Assembly (NCBI GenBank): GCA_026702745.1
Contig: JAPPBT010000030.1
Location: 1-46,849 of the forward strand
Length of the DNA stretch: 46,849 nt
Origin: Gemmatimonadota bacterium
GTDB taxonomy: Bacteria; JAAXHH01
Direction: 5' to 3'
The translations under genes were made by a program, and so were the position numbers. Shown here in pieces: positions 1 through 9,089 of the stretch (the first letter of the stretch is position 1; each line of letters opens with the position of its first letter). The notes beneath the pieces were generated by a model that saw only the letters and a program-made list of their open reading frames with translations, was not told the DNA's origin and ran no database searches.

Positions 1-3000
1 GTCCTGGCCAGCAGGGCGTTGCGCTCGAACACCTTCTCCCAGATGACCAGGTTCACGAAGCCGGTCTCGTCCTCCAGCGTCATGAAGGTGACGCCCTGGG
101 CGGTCCCGGGGCGCTGGCGGCAGATGACCAGGCCCACGTAGCGGACCGAGCGGCCGTCCGGCATGCCGTTGAGTTCCCGGGCGGTGGGCAGTCCCCGGGC
201 GGCGAGTTCCGCACGCCGCGGCTTGAGGAGGTGGCCCTGCACGCTGTGGCCGGCGGCCTGGTGGTCCCAGAGGATGGTCTCCAGGCTGTTCAGGGACTGG
301 AAGCGGGGCTGGGCGCCGCGGGATTTCAGCGGCAAGGGGGGCGGACCGCCGGTTTCGGTCCCCAGGACCTGCCATAAGGCGCCGCGGCGGTCCGGGCGGT
401 CCGGGCCAAACGGGCCGAAGCACGCGAAGGCGCCCGCCTCAGCCAGGGACTCAAGCTTGTCCTCGCTCAGGCCGCTCCGCCGAGCGACGTCGGCGATATC
501 GCGGAAAGGGGCCTGCGCCATGGCCGCTTCCAGCCGCGCGCCGTCCCCTTCCCCCAGTCCGCGGACATAGCGCAGGCCCATGCGGACCGCGAAGGGGAGG
601 CGGGGCTTGCGGCCGCCTGCTCCGGCGGGGCCACCACCCCTGTCCTCGCCGACCGCGCCGCGGCCCGAACCCGCTCCGGCCGCGCCACCACCACCTTCCC
701 TCGCGATCTCTTCCAGCGTGCAGTCCCAGCGGCTGCGGCGCAGGCTCACCGGGCGCACCTCCACCCCGTGTATCCGGGCGTCGTTGACGATGGAGGAGGG
801 CGAGTAGAACCCCATGGGCTGGGCGTTCAGCAAGGCGCAGGTGAACTCCGCCGGGTAATGGCAGCGCAGGTAGGCGGTGGCGTAGGCGATGTGGGCGAAG
901 CTGGCGGCGTGGCTCTCCGGGAAGCCGTACTCGCCGAAACCGCGGATCTGCATGAAGACGTGCTCGGCGAATTCCTCCGCGATGCCTTTCTTGATCATGC
1001 GCGAGACCAGCCGTTCCCGGTGCCGCTCGATCCGTCCCGACCGCCGCCAGGCAGCCATGTCCCGCCGGAGCTGGTCGGCCTCGCCGGGGGTGTAGTCCGC
1101 CGCCACCATGGCCAGCTGCATCACCTGCTCCTGGAAGAGGGGCACGCCCAGGGTCTTCTCCAGGACGGGCACGAGGCTTTCGTGGGGATAGGTGACCTCT
1201 TCCTCTCCGTTGCGCCGCCGCAGGTAGGGATGGACCATGCCGCCCGTGATAGGCCCGGGGCGGACGATGCTGATCTCGATCACCAGGTCGTAGTAGGTGC
1301 GGGGTTTCAGGCGCCCGAGCATGGCCATCTGGGCCCGGCTCTCGATCTGGAACACGCCCACGGTGTCGCTGCGGCAGATCAGGTCGAAGGTGGCGGCGTC
1401 CTCCCGGGGGAGCGTGGCCAGGGAGAGCTCCATCCGGCGGTGCCGCCGCAGGAGGTCGAAGCCGAGGTGCAGCAGGTTGAGGGCGCCCAGGCCCAGGAGG
1501 TCCACCTTGAACAGCCCCGCGTCCTCCACGTCCTCCTTGTCCCACTGGATCACCGTCCGCCCCTCCATGGTGGCGTTCTCGATGGGCACCAGTTCGTGGA
1601 CGGGGTGGTGGCCCAGCAGGAAGCCCCCGGGGTGGATGGAGAGGTGGCGGGGGAAGTCCTGGATCTCCAGCACCAGGGCGGCCAGGTGGCGCAGGGCCGG
1701 GTTCTCCGGGTCGAGGCCGGCCTGGCGGATGAAGTCCTCGTCCCAGTGCCCGTGGGACACCTGCCGGGCCAGGCGGTCCAGGCCGGTGGCCGGGATCTCG
1801 AGGACCTTGCCCACCTCCCGGATGGCGGACCGGTGGCGGTAGCGGACCACGTTGGCCACCATGGCGGCGTGGGTACGCCCGTACTTCTTGTACACGTGCT
1901 GGATCACCTCCTCCCGGCGGTTGTGCTCGATGTCCAGGTCGATGTCCGGCGGCTCGGCCCTTTCCCTGGAAATGAAACGCTCGAAGAGGAGGTTCACCTG
2001 GGTGGGGTCCACGCCCGTGATGCCCAGGGCGAAGCAGACGGCGGAGTTGGCCGCCGACCCGCGGCCCTGGCAGAGGATGCGCTCGCGGCGGCAGTACTCC
2101 ACGATCTCGTGCATGGTCAGGAAATACCCCTCGTACTCCAGCTCCCGGATCAGGGCGAGTTCCTTCTTCAGCTGGGGGACCTGCGTTTCGAACTTGCCGC
2201 CCAGGCGGCGGGCCGCGCCCTCGAAGGTGCGCTCCTCCAGGTACTGGAAAGACGTCTTTCCCTTCGGCAGGCGCTCCAGCGGGTAGCGGTAGCGCAGTTC
2301 CCCGAGGGAGAAGGTGCAGCGGGCGGCCACCTCGCGGGTCCGTTCGAGGGACGCCGGGTCGTCGGCGAAGAGGCGGGCCATGTCCTCCGGCCCCTTGAGC
2401 GCGTGCTGGTCGTTCGGCCGGAGGAGCCGCCCGGCCGCGGGCAGGGTCACGCCCTCCCGGATGCAGGTCAGCACGTCCTGCAGGGGGCGCCGTCCGGGCG
2501 TATGGTAGAGGACCTCCACGGCGGCCACGGTGGGCAGGCCGAACCGGGCCGCCAGTTCCCGCAGGCGGATCTCCTTCAGGGTCTCCTCCGCCCGGCGGTG
2601 CCGGGCCAGGACCACGTACAGGCGGCCTTCGAAGGCCGCGCGGAGCGGTTCGGGGAAAGGGGCGGGGGCGGGCGGGCCCGGTAGGTTCGAGGTGGCCGCG
2701 CCGGCGTCCGGGCCCGACGCGACGACGGCGGACGTGTCGTCGCGGCCAGCCGGGCTGGCGTTCCCGGAGACAGCCGGCCCGATGCCAGCCGACCCCGTTC
2801 CCCCGATCCACAGGGCGATCAGCCCCGGGCTGTGGCGGCACACCTCCTCCCAACTCACCCGGCAGTTCCCCTTGGCGCCGCGCAGGTGCCCGGCGGTCAG
2901 CAACCGGCAGAGGTGGGCGTAGCCTTCCCGGTCCTGGACCAGCAGCAGGATCTCCGAGCCGTCCCGGAGGCTGACCTGCGACCCCACGACCAGGTGGACG

Positions 3001-3284
3001 TCCAGTTCCCGGGCGCGGACGTGGGCCCGCACGATGCCGTACACCCCGTTGCGGTCGGTGAGGGCCAGGGAGGGAAGCCCCAGGCTCCGGCAGGCCTCCA
3101 CCAGTTCCTCGGGATGGCTGGCCCCTTCCAGGAAGGAGTAGTTGCTCTTGCACCAGAGGGGCGCGTAGGTGCTGGCGCCGTCCGGGGGCGTGGGGTTCGA
3201 AGGTGCCGGCTCCGCGCCGGGCCGGGGCGGGTCTGGAGACGCAAATCCATTCGAGGGCGCCGGCTCCGCGCGTTCCCGCATCAT
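1..3284 (-). CDS. dnaE2: Error-prone DNA polymerase III alpha subunit DnaE2 (3' end cut by window edge)
   Basis: This is the translesion C-family polymerase that works with ImuA and ImuB in SOS mutagenesis. About 1,094 codons are present; family members are about 1,050-1,150 residues, so perhaps 50-90 residues are missing. The PHP domain begins near residue 40 ([18 protein letters not shown]). The palm metal motif PDIDLDIEH lies at about 446-454, followed by RREEVIQ, which is typical of DnaE2. A further palm motif KVDLLGL is near 593. The last visible part is the OB-fold ([14 protein letters not shown]). The start is the first of two adjacent ATG codons and overlaps the imuB stop as ATGA, implying translational coupling. 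The first 37 residues precede the conserved domain and carry an internal repeat (AEPAPSN twice), so they are probably a dispensable lineage-specific extension. The identity is firm. Confidence 0.95.
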   Translation of the reverse strand, partial: MMRERAEPAPSNGFASPDPPRPGAEPAPSNPTPPDGASTYAPLWCKSNYSFLEGASHPEELVEACRSLGLPSLALTDRNGVYGIVRAHVRARELDVHLVVGSQVSLRDGSEILLLVQDREGYAHLCRLLTAGHLRGAKGNCRVSWEEVCRHSPGLIALWIGGTGSAGIGPAVSGNASPAGRDDTSAVVASGPDAGAATSNLPGPPAPAPFPEPLRAAFEGRLYVVLARHRRAEETLKEIRLRELAARFGLPTVAAVEVLYHTPGRRPLQDVLTCIREGVTLPAAGRLLRPNDQHALKGPEDMARLFADDPASLERTREVAARCTFSLGELRYRYPLERLPKGKTSFQYLEERTFEGAARRLGGKFETQVPQLKKELALIRELEYEGYFLTMHEIVEYCRRERILCQGRGSAANSAVCFALGITGVDPTQVNLLFERFISRERAEPPDIDLDIEHNRREEVIQHVYKKYGRTHAAMVANVVRYRHRSAIREVGKVLEIPATGLDRLARQVSHGHWDEDFIRQAGLDPENPALRHLAALVLEIQDFPRHLSIHPGGFLLGHHPVHELVPIENATMEGRTVIQWDKEDVEDAGLFKVDLLGLGALNLLHLGFDLLRRHRRMELSLATLPREDAATFDLICRSDTVGVFQIESRAQMAMLGRLKPRTYYDLVIEISIVRPGPITGGMVHPYLRRRNGEEEVTYPHESLVPVLEKTLGVPLFQEQVMQLAMVAADYTPGEADQLRRDMAAWRRSGRIERHRERLVSRMIKKGIAEEFAEHVFMQIRGFGEYGFPESHAASFAHIAYATAYLRCHYPAEFTCALLNAQPMGFYSPSSIVNDARIHGVEVRPVSLRRSRWDCTLEEIAREGGGGAAGAGSGRGAVGEDRGGGPAGAGGRKPRLPFAVRMGLRYVRGLGEGDGARLEAAMAQAPFRDIADVARRSGLSEDKLESLAEAGAFACFGPFGPDRPDRRGALWQVLGTETGGPPPLPLKSRGAQPRFQSLNSLETILWDHQAAGHSVQGHLLKPRRAELAARGLPTARELNGMPDGRSVRYVGLVICRQRPGTAQGVTFMTLEDETGFVNLVIWEKVFERNALLAR
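3196..3271. repeat. 22-bp imperfect direct repeat in the 5' end of dnaE2
   Basis: Two 22-base copies (3196-3217 and 3250-3271) differ at two positions and lie 54 bp apart, in frame. They encode the duplicated AEPAPSN segment in the non-conserved N-terminal extension of DnaE2. Confidence 0.7.
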
Positions 3285-4792
3285 TCCACCCGGCCCTGGA
3301 CGTACCAGCGGTCGCTCCCGTGGTCGTAGTAGATCCAGAGGGTTTCGCCCCGCGCGGTGTCGACGAAACGGTAATCCCTTCGGACCTCCCGGACCCACCA
3401 TTCGCCGCTGACCAGGTGCTCCGGGGGCGGGCCGGGGCCCGAAGGCGCCTGCCAGTTCACGGGCTGGCCTTCCAGGAGCCGGGGACTGGCGTGGGCGCGG
3501 CGCACCAGGGCGCGCACGGTGACGGGCCGGGGGGAGGCCGCGGCGAGCTTGCCGAAGGGCTGCCACCCGAAACGGGCTTCCGGGAGATGCCCCGACGCCA
3601 GTTGCGCCGTGAGGACCGAACCGGGGCCGAACTCGGCCCGGACCCGCGCCAGGGCCCGCATGGCCGAGCCGGTGTCGCGGTCCGGATTCTCCTGCAGGAG
3701 GTTCAACTTGTCAGCGGTGACGGGCACGCCCTCCACCTCGAGAGCCAACTCCACCGGGGGGAAGGGGAAGGAAATCGTTTCCAGGCGCAGGCCCACCAGT
3801 TCCAGCAGGACCCTGGCATCCAGCGTCGGTTCGGCCGCCTGGACCCGGCAGCTGTGGCGCGTGCCGTTCTCCTGCCGGAACGCCAGCCGGAGGGCGGCGG
3901 CCGCCTGGTATCTTTCGCCCGCGGCCTTCAGCAGGGGCGCCAATAGCTGGGACACCCGGAACTGGAGGCCCCGGGCGTCCGATTCGTTCGCGTCCAGTTC
4001 CATCCGGGCGCGGAGCGGTTCGGAAAGGCCCCGCGGCTGCAGGGGCAGGGACCGGTCTCCCGCCGCGAAGCGGTAGAGGGCCCGGGCCTGCTCGCCGAGA
4101 TGCCGGGCGATCCGCTCCCCGGGAAGGGCCAGGAAATCCCCCACGGTATACACGGCCAGCTTGTCCAGCCTTTCCCGCAGCTTCGGCTCGAGTTGCAGAT
4201 CGAGCAGCCGTACCTTTCGGCTCTCGGCTTCCTCGGCCGCCACGGTGGGGAGCACGGCCACCGTGTCCCTCGCCTTGGCGACGGCATAGGTGCCGAAGCG
4301 GCCGAAACCGACCGCGATGCTCGCCGGCAGTTCCAGCCCGGAGAGGGCGGCGTGCATCTGCCCGGCCCAGTCCTCGAGCGACGCGTAGAGCCGGTCCAGG
4401 CCTCCCGCGTCCACCCAGAAGATCCCCGGCTCCTCGGCGCTCGGCTCCACCCGGGGGCTGAAACGGCCCAGCGCGCCGTGGACCTGCCGGACCGCCGCCC
4501 CGACCTCCTCCTCCGAAACCGTCCCGGCGCACAGGCCGCGGTCCAGGGAGAGGGCCGCGGCGTACTTCATGCCCGGCCGGATCCCGCCCCGGACGGCCGC
4601 GGCGTTGAGCCACAGGATGGGACTCAGGGGCTTATCCTCTTCCACCACCGCCACCGGCCGTTTCCGCCACTGCGGATGGCTCCTCAGCAGGAGCCGGAGC
4701 GGCAGTGCCCGGATGTTAATGCAGGCCGTTCGGATGTTAATGCAGGCCGTCCGGCCCGCGGCAGATTTCGGTGTGGCGCCAGCCCGGTCCAT
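3281..4792 (-). CDS. imuB: ImuB, Y-family polymerase-like protein of the SOS mutasome
   Basis: ImuB is a catalytically inactive Y-family homologue that links DnaE2 to the beta clamp during translesion synthesis (family knowledge). Its 503 residues match the family. The first conserved strand reads [18 protein letters not shown] followed by RPVAVVEED. The acidic residue expected there in active Y-family enzymes is absent, as usual for ImuB. Palm-like ([13 protein letters not shown]) and little-finger-like regions follow, with an unassigned C-terminal part. The first strand is preceded by a duplicated copy of TACINIR, encoded by a 21-bp tandem repeat. The ATG chosen is the only ATG/GTG/TTG close to the conserved domain; it overlaps the end of imuA by 56 bases. 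Downstream it overlaps dnaE2 by 4 bases. Regulation should be SOS-dependent through the lexA promoter. Confidence 0.93.
   Translation of the reverse strand: MDRAGATPKSAAGRTACINIRTACINIRALPLRLLLRSHPQWRKRPVAVVEEDKPLSPILWLNAAAVRGGIRPGMKYAAALSLDRGLCAGTVSEEEVGAAVRQVHGALGRFSPRVEPSAEEPGIFWVDAGGLDRLYASLEDWAGQMHAALSGLELPASIAVGFGRFGTYAVAKARDTVAVLPTVAAEEAESRKVRLLDLQLEPKLRERLDKLAVYTVGDFLALPGERIARHLGEQARALYRFAAGDRSLPLQPRGLSEPLRARMELDANESDARGLQFRVSQLLAPLLKAAGERYQAAAALRLAFRQENGTRHSCRVQAAEPTLDARVLLELVGLRLETISFPFPPVELALEVEGVPVTADKLNLLQENPDRDTGSAMRALARVRAEFGPGSVLTAQLASGHLPEARFGWQPFGKLAAASPRPVTVRALVRRAHASPRLLEGQPVNWQAPSGPGPPPEHLVSGEWWVREVRRDYRFVDTARGETLWIYYDHGSDRWYVQGRVE
4710..4751. repeat. 21-bp perfect-length tandem duplication at the imuA/imuB junction
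   Basis: Two adjacent 21-base units (4710-4730 and 4731-4751) are identical at 20 of 21 positions. Read on the minus strand they add a second TACINIR to the ImuB N-terminus. The imuA stop codon (4737-4739) lies inside the upstream-most unit, so imuA is unaffected by the extra copy. Confidence 0.9.
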
Positions 4793-5387
4793 GACGTTTG
4801 TCCTTCAGGATTTCGATTTCGCATTGAAAACGGTCCACCGCCAGGCGGCGGCAGGAAGTCTGGCCCCTCAGGGTGACCATCGGCCCCAGCGAAGGCGCCT
4901 CGCGGGACTTGGCGGTGAGGCACAGGAGGGCGGCATGGTGGTCCCGTGCCTGCCGGGCCAGGCGCACCTGCAGGGGCACGGGGACCCTGGAATCGGCGTG
5001 CAGGTCCATCACCACCAGGCCGAAGCCGCCCGAACGCAGGACCCGGTCCGCCGACCGCGCCGCGGCCCGCGCGTCCGGTACGCGGATGACCACCAGGGCG
5101 TCCAGGTCCACACCGCTCTCCGCCGCGTCCGGCGCGAAGAAGGTGTCCGGCGTCGCCGTGATCCAGGCCGCCGGCTCGCCCTCGAGCTGGGCGTCCAGCA
5201 CCAGCCGGAAGGCGGCCGTCAGCAGGGCGGCCCCGGGGACGGACGAGAGCTCGCAGAGGCGCCCGGCCAAATGCGCCCGCGACCAGCACGGCCGCTCCTC
5301 CCGCTTTCCGGCGGGCATCCGCGTGAAATAGGGTTCGAGATCCTGCAGATCCCGGTCCTGCAGATCCCGATCCTGCAGGGACGACAT
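4737..5387 (-). CDS. imuA: ImuA, SOS mutasome accessory protein
   Basis: ImuA is a RecA/SulA-like accessory needed with ImuB and DnaE2 for damage-induced mutagenesis (family knowledge). The 216-residue protein has the expected size and position. Residues of about 45-130 look like a RecA-type core (SSVPGAALLTAAFRLVLDAQ, then DALVVIRVPDARAAARSADR and LRSGGFGLVVMDL). No intact Walker A motif is visible, as in other ImuA proteins. The N-terminus is a repeat (LQDRD twice, then LQDLE) from a 15-bp tandem repeat. It lies 56 bp after lexA, overlaps imuB, and has no obvious promoter of its own, so it is probably co-transcribed with lexA. Identification rests mainly on the cassette order plus the core motifs. 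Confidence 0.88.
   Translation of the reverse strand: MSSLQDRDLQDRDLQDLEPYFTRMPAGKREERPCWSRAHLAGRLCELSSVPGAALLTAAFRLVLDAQLEGEPAAWITATPDTFFAPDAAESGVDLDALVVIRVPDARAAARSADRVLRSGGFGLVVMDLHADSRVPVPLQVRLARQARDHHAALLCLTAKSREAPSLGPMVTLRGQTSCRRLAVDRFQCEIEILKDKRHGPGWRHTEICRGPDGLH
5341..5378. repeat. 15-bp tandem repeat (2.5 copies) at the start of imuA
   Basis: Units at 5341-5355 and 5356-5370 are identical except for the last base, and a third partial unit follows to 5378. They lie in the first codons of imuA and encode LQDRD repeats. Confidence 0.85.
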
Positions 5388-5443
5388 GATGATTCCTTCG
5401 TTGTGCGATGTGTTGTTTTATTCGACGCGCCGGCCCGGCCGTC

Positions 5444-6058
5444 CTACTCAACGCTCCGCCGTATCTCGATGACCTTGCCCAGCAGCGAAAAGGGGGCGCC
5501 GTCCTCCCGGGGGATGATCGGGTCGAAGGCCTCGTTCTCCGGATGCAGCTCGACGCGGCCGTCCCGCTCCCGGTACCGCTTGACCGTCGCCTCGTCGCCC
5601 ACCAGGGCCACCACGATATCCCCCGGACTGGCCGTCGGCTGCCGGCGCACGATCACCATGTCTCCCGGCAGGATGCCTGCATGAAGCATGCTCTCCCCCT
5701 CCACGGTCAGGGCGAAGAGTTCATCGTCGTCGAAACGCGTCTGCACCATGATGTACTCCGGCGGATCCTCCATGGCCTCCGTCAGTTCGCCCGCCTGTAC
5801 GCGCCCCAGCATGGCGATCAACTGGGTGGGACTGGCCTTGCCGAACTCCGGAAGCCGGTAACCCCGGGATCGGCCGTCCACCTTGGCGAGTTTCCCCTCG
5901 AACACCAGCTTCTCCAGGTGCTGGCGGGCGGACTGGACCGCACGGAACCCGAAGGCGCGCTGCACGTCCCGGGTCGTGGGCGGGGTCCCGCTCAGGATAC
6001 GCTCCCGCACGAAATCGTAGATCTTCTCCCTGGTCTTCCCAGGCGATGTGTAGGCCAT
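5444..6058 (-). CDS. lexA: LexA repressor, SOS regulator
   Basis: LexA represses SOS genes and self-cleaves when activated by RecA filaments. The 204-residue product has a winged-helix N-terminus (TTRDVQRAFGFRAVQSARQHLEKL, residues about 28-51 seen as one block). The scissile pair is Ala89-Gly90 in RVQAGEL. The catalytic serine is Ser123 in VEGESMLHAGILPGD and the lysine is Lys160 in DEATVKRY. The start chosen has a GAGGAG Shine-Dalgarno just upstream; an in-frame start 33 codons earlier would lie inside the operator and is rejected. It is the first gene of lexA-imuA-imuB-dnaE2, a known SOS mutagenesis cassette order. Autoregulation is expected from the palindrome in its promoter. Confidence 0.96.
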   Translation of the reverse strand: MAYTSPGKTREKIYDFVRERILSGTPPTTRDVQRAFGFRAVQSARQHLEKLVFEGKLAKVDGRSRGYRLPEFGKASPTQLIAMLGRVQAGELTEAMEDPPEYIMVQTRFDDDELFALTVEGESMLHAGILPGDMVIVRRQPTASPGDIVVALVGDEATVKRYRERDGRVELHPENEAFDPIIPREDGAPFSLLGKVIEIRRSVE

Positions 6059-6097
6059 GATGATCTCCTCGGTCCGGGGATGAGGAAAACGGGACGG

Positions 6098-6129
6098 CGC
6101 GCCAAAACGCACCGGATCGCGCCAAAACG
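6098..6129. repeat. 12-bp direct repeat in the lexA leader
   Basis: CGCGCCAAAACG occurs at 6098-6109 and again at 6118-6129, 20 bp apart start to start. That is about two helical turns, in the untranslated leader between promoter and lexA start. It could be a second operator; no binding protein is known. Confidence 0.55.
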
Positions 6130-6144
6130 AGCGCCTGAAAATCC

Positions 6145-6173
6145 ATAAAACAGACATTTGTCTGTTATGTCAA
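6145..6173 (-). promoter_or_regulatory. SOS-regulated promoter of the lexA operon with LexA-type operator
   Basis: On the minus strand a consensus -35 TTGACA (6168-6173) is separated by 17 bases from a -10 TTTTAT (6145-6150). The spacer is almost filled by an inverted repeat at 6149-6166, AACAGACA-TT-TGTCTGTT, with perfect 8-bp arms. A repressor bound there would block RNA polymerase directly. Assignment to LexA is inferred from position and autoregulation in the family. Confidence 0.85.
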
Positions 6174-6479
6174 GCAGTTTTTAGGGAATTGGGGATTGGA
6201 ACAGGTGAGCGCCATTTGTGGAGTAGTGGAGTGGGAAACTACAAAAGCGAGTCGGGAGCGGCTTATGGAATGGCAATCATGCGTTAATGGGCTATTTCAA
6301 GGTAAGTGGATTTAGCTGTGGGCTCGGGTATGGGATACCCTTCTTCTTCATCCTGTCGAGATGAAACTCGATACGGTCCGTAACGAACGCCGACACTAAA
6401 CCAGTGACGCGACGTCTTGATCTCTCTTCGCGTCACAAACCAAAGGCATTTTTCAATAATACGCCTTGTCAATTAACAC

Positions 6480-6493
6480 AATTAACGTTAATT
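6480..6493. promoter_or_regulatory. 14-bp perfect palindrome before the ATPase start
   Basis: AATTAACGTTAATT is perfectly self-complementary and lies 9 bases before the chosen ATG at 6502. Its position suggests an operator, but no adjacent regulator gene points to a binding protein. Confidence 0.35.
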
Positions 6494-6501
6494 ATATCAA
6501 T

Positions 6502-7650
6502 ATGATGACAGAATTATACATTCCTCAGGCGCAACTCTCCAGGCTCGTACACCTGGTCATACCGGGAAAAGTCGTCGTGGTCTACGGTCCCAGAAGAGTG
6601 GGCAAGACCACGCTGATCAAACGCTACATCCGGGAACACGACCCCGACGCCCTGCTCGTGACGGGGGAGGATATCGTGGTCAGGGAGTATCTCGAGAGTC
6701 AGTCCCTGGCTAAATTGACGTCCTTCGTAGGCCGACGCCGTACACTGATCATAGATGAAGCGCAGCATATCCGGGAAATCGGACTGAATCTCAAGCTGCT
6801 CGCCGATCACGTCGAGGAGCTCCAGATCATTGCTACGGGCTCGTCCTCTTTCGACCTGGCTCATCAAACCGGAGAGCCCCTGACCGGCCGCAAGTATACC
6901 CTGTTGCTACTGCCCCTCGCACAACTGGAAATCCAGGAAAGGGAGTCCGCGCACCAGACCAGGGCCCACCTCGAACAAAGGCTGATCTACGGGTCGTATC
7001 CTGAAGTCGTCCTCATGGACTCGAACGAAGACCGGCAGTTCTATATAAAGGAACTGATCGCATCCTATCTTTTCAGAGACATACTCCAGCTGGAGGGCAT
7101 ACGCCATGCGGACAAGCTGCTCAGGATGCTGCAACTGGTTGCTTTCCAGATCGGCCACGAGGTGTCGACTTCCGAACTGGGTACACAGTTGGGCATGAAT
7201 TCAAACACCGTTGATCGCTATCTCGACCTGCTGGAGAAATCCTATATCCTCTACAGCCGCCGTGGATTCAGCCGCAATCTGCGTAAAGAAATATCCAAAA
7301 GCCGGCGATACTACTTCTACGACAACGGCATTAGGAACGGATTGATCAACAACTTCAACCCACTGACCATGCGGGATGACGTTGGGGAATTGTGGGAAAA
7401 CTACGTCCTGGTGGAGCGATTGAAGTACAACCTGTACAACGGCCGCCTGGCCGAAAGCTACTTCTGGCGTACCTACGACCGCCAGGAGATCGACCTGGTC
7501 GAGGAGTGGGGGGGCAAACTTCTTGCCGCGGAACTGAAATGGCCTGCCAAATCAAGCCGGGCACCGAGTGCATGGCGCAAGGCCTATCCGGACAGTTCGT
7601 TCCAAGTCGTTCATCCGGAGAACTATCTCGAGTTTATAACAGGCTCCTAG
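6502..7650 (+). CDS. AAA_14 / DUF4143 family ATPase
   Basis: This belongs to the widespread family of P-loop ATPases with an AAA_14 N-terminal half and a DUF4143 C-terminal half. The cellular role is unclear; members are often orphan accessory genes. The 382-residue product has Walker A GPRRVGKTT (about 29-37) and Walker B LIIDEAQ (about 82-88). A sensor-like TGSSSF and a winged-helix segment (ELGTQLGMNSNTVDRYLDLLEKSYI) follow. The C-terminal nuclease-like block contains GELWENYVLVERLK and RQEIDLVEEWGGKLLAAELKW. ATG 6502 is preferred over an in-frame TTG at 6466 because conservation starts near the former; neither has a clear Shine-Dalgarno. The upstream DNA is AT-richer than the surroundings, consistent with acquisition. 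It converges on the OsmC-like gene with a 4-bp gap. Confidence 0.88.
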   Translation: MMTELYIPQAQLSRLVHLVIPGKVVVVYGPRRVGKTTLIKRYIREHDPDALLVTGEDIVVREYLESQSLAKLTSFVGRRRTLIIDEAQHIREIGLNLKLLADHVEELQIIATGSSSFDLAHQTGEPLTGRKYTLLLLPLAQLEIQERESAHQTRAHLEQRLIYGSYPEVVLMDSNEDRQFYIKELIASYLFRDILQLEGIRHADKLLRMLQLVAFQIGHEVSTSELGTQLGMNSNTVDRYLDLLEKSYILYSRRGFSRNLRKEISKSRRYYFYDNGIRNGLINNFNPLTMRDDVGELWENYVLVERLKYNLYNGRLAESYFWRTYDRQEIDLVEEWGGKLLAAELKWPAKSSRAPSAWRKAYPDSSFQVVHPENYLEFITGS

Positions 7651-7654
7651 CTAA

Positions 7655-8134
7655 TTACTGGCTTTGCGCAATAACCGTCTCCGCCTCGTGATTCACCGGA
7701 CAACTCACGGACCGGGCGATGAAGCACATAGCGTTGGCCTTCTCGTGCAGCCGCTCCGCGACGGCCGCGTCGCTCTCCGCCGAAATCGTAACGCGGGGCC
7801 TGAGGGTCACGCGCGCGAACTGGCCCGAGCCGTCCGGATTCAGTGCCAGCACGCCTTCCGCGCGGTCTTCGTAGGCGGTCACCACGACCTTGCTCACCGT
7901 GCAGAGATGGAGATACCAGAGCATGTGACAGGCCGAAATAGAAGCCAGCAGCATGTCCTCCGGATTATGGCGCGCGGCGTCGCCCTGGTAGCCGGGGTCC
8001 GCGGAACCCTTGACCACCGGCTTGCCCTCGCATGCGATGTCGTAATCCCGCGTATAGCCCCTGTACGAACTCGTGCCATCACCCTGATTACCCGTCCATG
8101 TTATTCCGACCTCGTATGAATGTTGCCTGTTCAT
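7655..8134 (-). CDS. OsmC/Ohr-family peroxiredoxin-like protein (YhfA-like subgroup)
   Basis: OsmC-family proteins reduce organic hydroperoxides with a cysteine pair. The 159-residue product contains NPEDMLLASISACHMLWYLH with Cys69, and AMCFIARSVSCPV with Cys137, matching the usual catalytic cysteine positions. Cys78 and Cys145 are extra. The start is set by a GGAGG sequence 5 bases upstream of the ATG; a longer in-frame form would add 21 unconserved residues. The gene is divergent from the methyltransferase at 8265. It is expected in the cytoplasm, with oxidative or osmotic stress defence as the likely role. Family membership is strong; substrate is unknown. Confidence 0.9.
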   Translation of the reverse strand: MNRQHSYEVGITWTGNQGDGTSSYRGYTRDYDIACEGKPVVKGSADPGYQGDAARHNPEDMLLASISACHMLWYLHLCTVSKVVVTAYEDRAEGVLALNPDGSGQFARVTLRPRVTISAESDAAVAERLHEKANAMCFIARSVSCPVNHEAETVIAQSQ

Positions 8135-8264
8135 GATGCCTCCGATTATCAGCCGGATAAACCGGGCCGACTGTGACCGACGCGTTGTACCAATCATAAC
8201 TCATACCGTTCTGGCTTATCCCAATTAGGCGGCATGTTGATGATTTTGAAAGTATATTGGTAAC

Positions 8265-9077
8265 ATGGAATCAAAAGACAGACAGGAAACCTGGACGCAG
8301 ACCAACAGTCTCCTGCTCCTGGGCATAGTCGACCTGCTCGAAGAGAAAGGGCTGCTGGACAAGGACGGTTTCCTTGAGCGTCTGGCCGCGTTCAAGGACG
8401 AATCCATCGATATCGGCCTCTTCCGGAACACGGAAGACGAACTGAGGGGAGACGCGGGTTATCACTGCGGCGGGCAACAGGCCACGTTGCGCATTGCTGA
8501 GCGGATCGGCCTTTCATCGGAAGACCTGGTGCTGGATGCGGGGTGCGGTGCGGGCGGACCGGCCAGACACCTGGCGGAAGCATGGGGCTGTTCGGTGATC
8601 GGACTGGACCGGGAATACGACCGGCTTCTCATCGCGACCGTCCGTACGCGCTTGATGGGCCTGCTGGACAAGGTACGTTTCAAGTTTGGAGATGCGGCCG
8701 CGATGCCCTTCGAGGACAACCGCTTCGACGTGGTATGGAGCCAGGGGGCCTTGCCCTTCACCGGCGATGTGAAGAGGATCTTCCAGGAATGCTATCGCGT
8801 ATTGCGACCGGACGGCCGACTCGCGGTACAGACTTCTTTTTTCACCGCCCGCCACACCGCCGAAGACGATCGGCGCCATCCCGATTTCCTGCCTATAGGA
8901 CCGCGGAACTACCTGGAACCGACCCTGGACTCCCTGAAAGCCGTGGGTTTTCACCAGGTCGAATCCGAATGGGTTGAGGAATCGATCGCCTTCTACAGCG
9001 AAAGGTATCCTACAGCGTCCGCCTGGTTCCGCGATCGAAAGTACGGTTCGTACATGGTAACCGCGAAAAAGTCCTGA
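8265..9077 (+). CDS. Class I SAM-dependent methyltransferase
   Basis: The 270-residue protein carries the Rossmann methyltransferase motif I VLDAGCGAGGPARHLA (about 89-104). It also has an acidic motif II end (VIGLDREYDR), motif post-I/III (GDAAAMPFEDNRFDVVWSQGA) and the IFQECYRVLRPDGRLAVQ strand typical of Methyltransf_11 enzymes. It resembles small-molecule or sterol/quinone-type methyltransferases, but the substrate cannot be assigned. It has its own divergent promoter region with the OsmC-like gene and is followed 12 bp later by the LRR lipoprotein gene, possibly co-transcribed. Confidence 0.85.
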   Translation: MESKDRQETWTQTNSLLLLGIVDLLEEKGLLDKDGFLERLAAFKDESIDIGLFRNTEDELRGDAGYHCGGQQATLRIAERIGLSSEDLVLDAGCGAGGPARHLAEAWGCSVIGLDREYDRLLIATVRTRLMGLLDKVRFKFGDAAAMPFEDNRFDVVWSQGALPFTGDVKRIFQECYRVLRPDGRLAVQTSFFTARHTAEDDRRHPDFLPIGPRNYLEPTLDSLKAVGFHQVESEWVEESIAFYSERYPTASAWFRDRKYGSYMVTAKKS

Positions 9078-9089
9078 ACGGGTGAGGAG

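Larger units (their letters stand above)
6059..6465. other. Intergenic region between lexA and the AAA_14 ATPase gene
   Basis: This divergent gap holds the lexA leader and promoter described separately. The segment from about 6180 to 6460 is less GC-rich and contains only a 62-codon minus-strand reading frame with no recognisable family and no good ribosome binding site. I do not call it a gene. No terminator or RNA was recognised. Confidence 0.6.

Noticed and set aside
768-2684. 638-codon plus-strand frame opposite dnaE2
   Set aside because: Antisense frame produced by high GC; no domain, ribosome site or family pattern.
451-3153. 900-codon open frame on the minus strand within the dnaE2 region
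   Set aside because: It is an out-of-frame shadow of dnaE2, very rich in Arg, Gly and Pro, without motifs; the true frame is recognisable as DnaE2 over its whole length.
6284-6472. 62-codon minus-strand frame between lexA and the ATPase
   Set aside because: No family, no good ribosome site, and it overlaps the ATPase start region; perhaps a degraded remnant.
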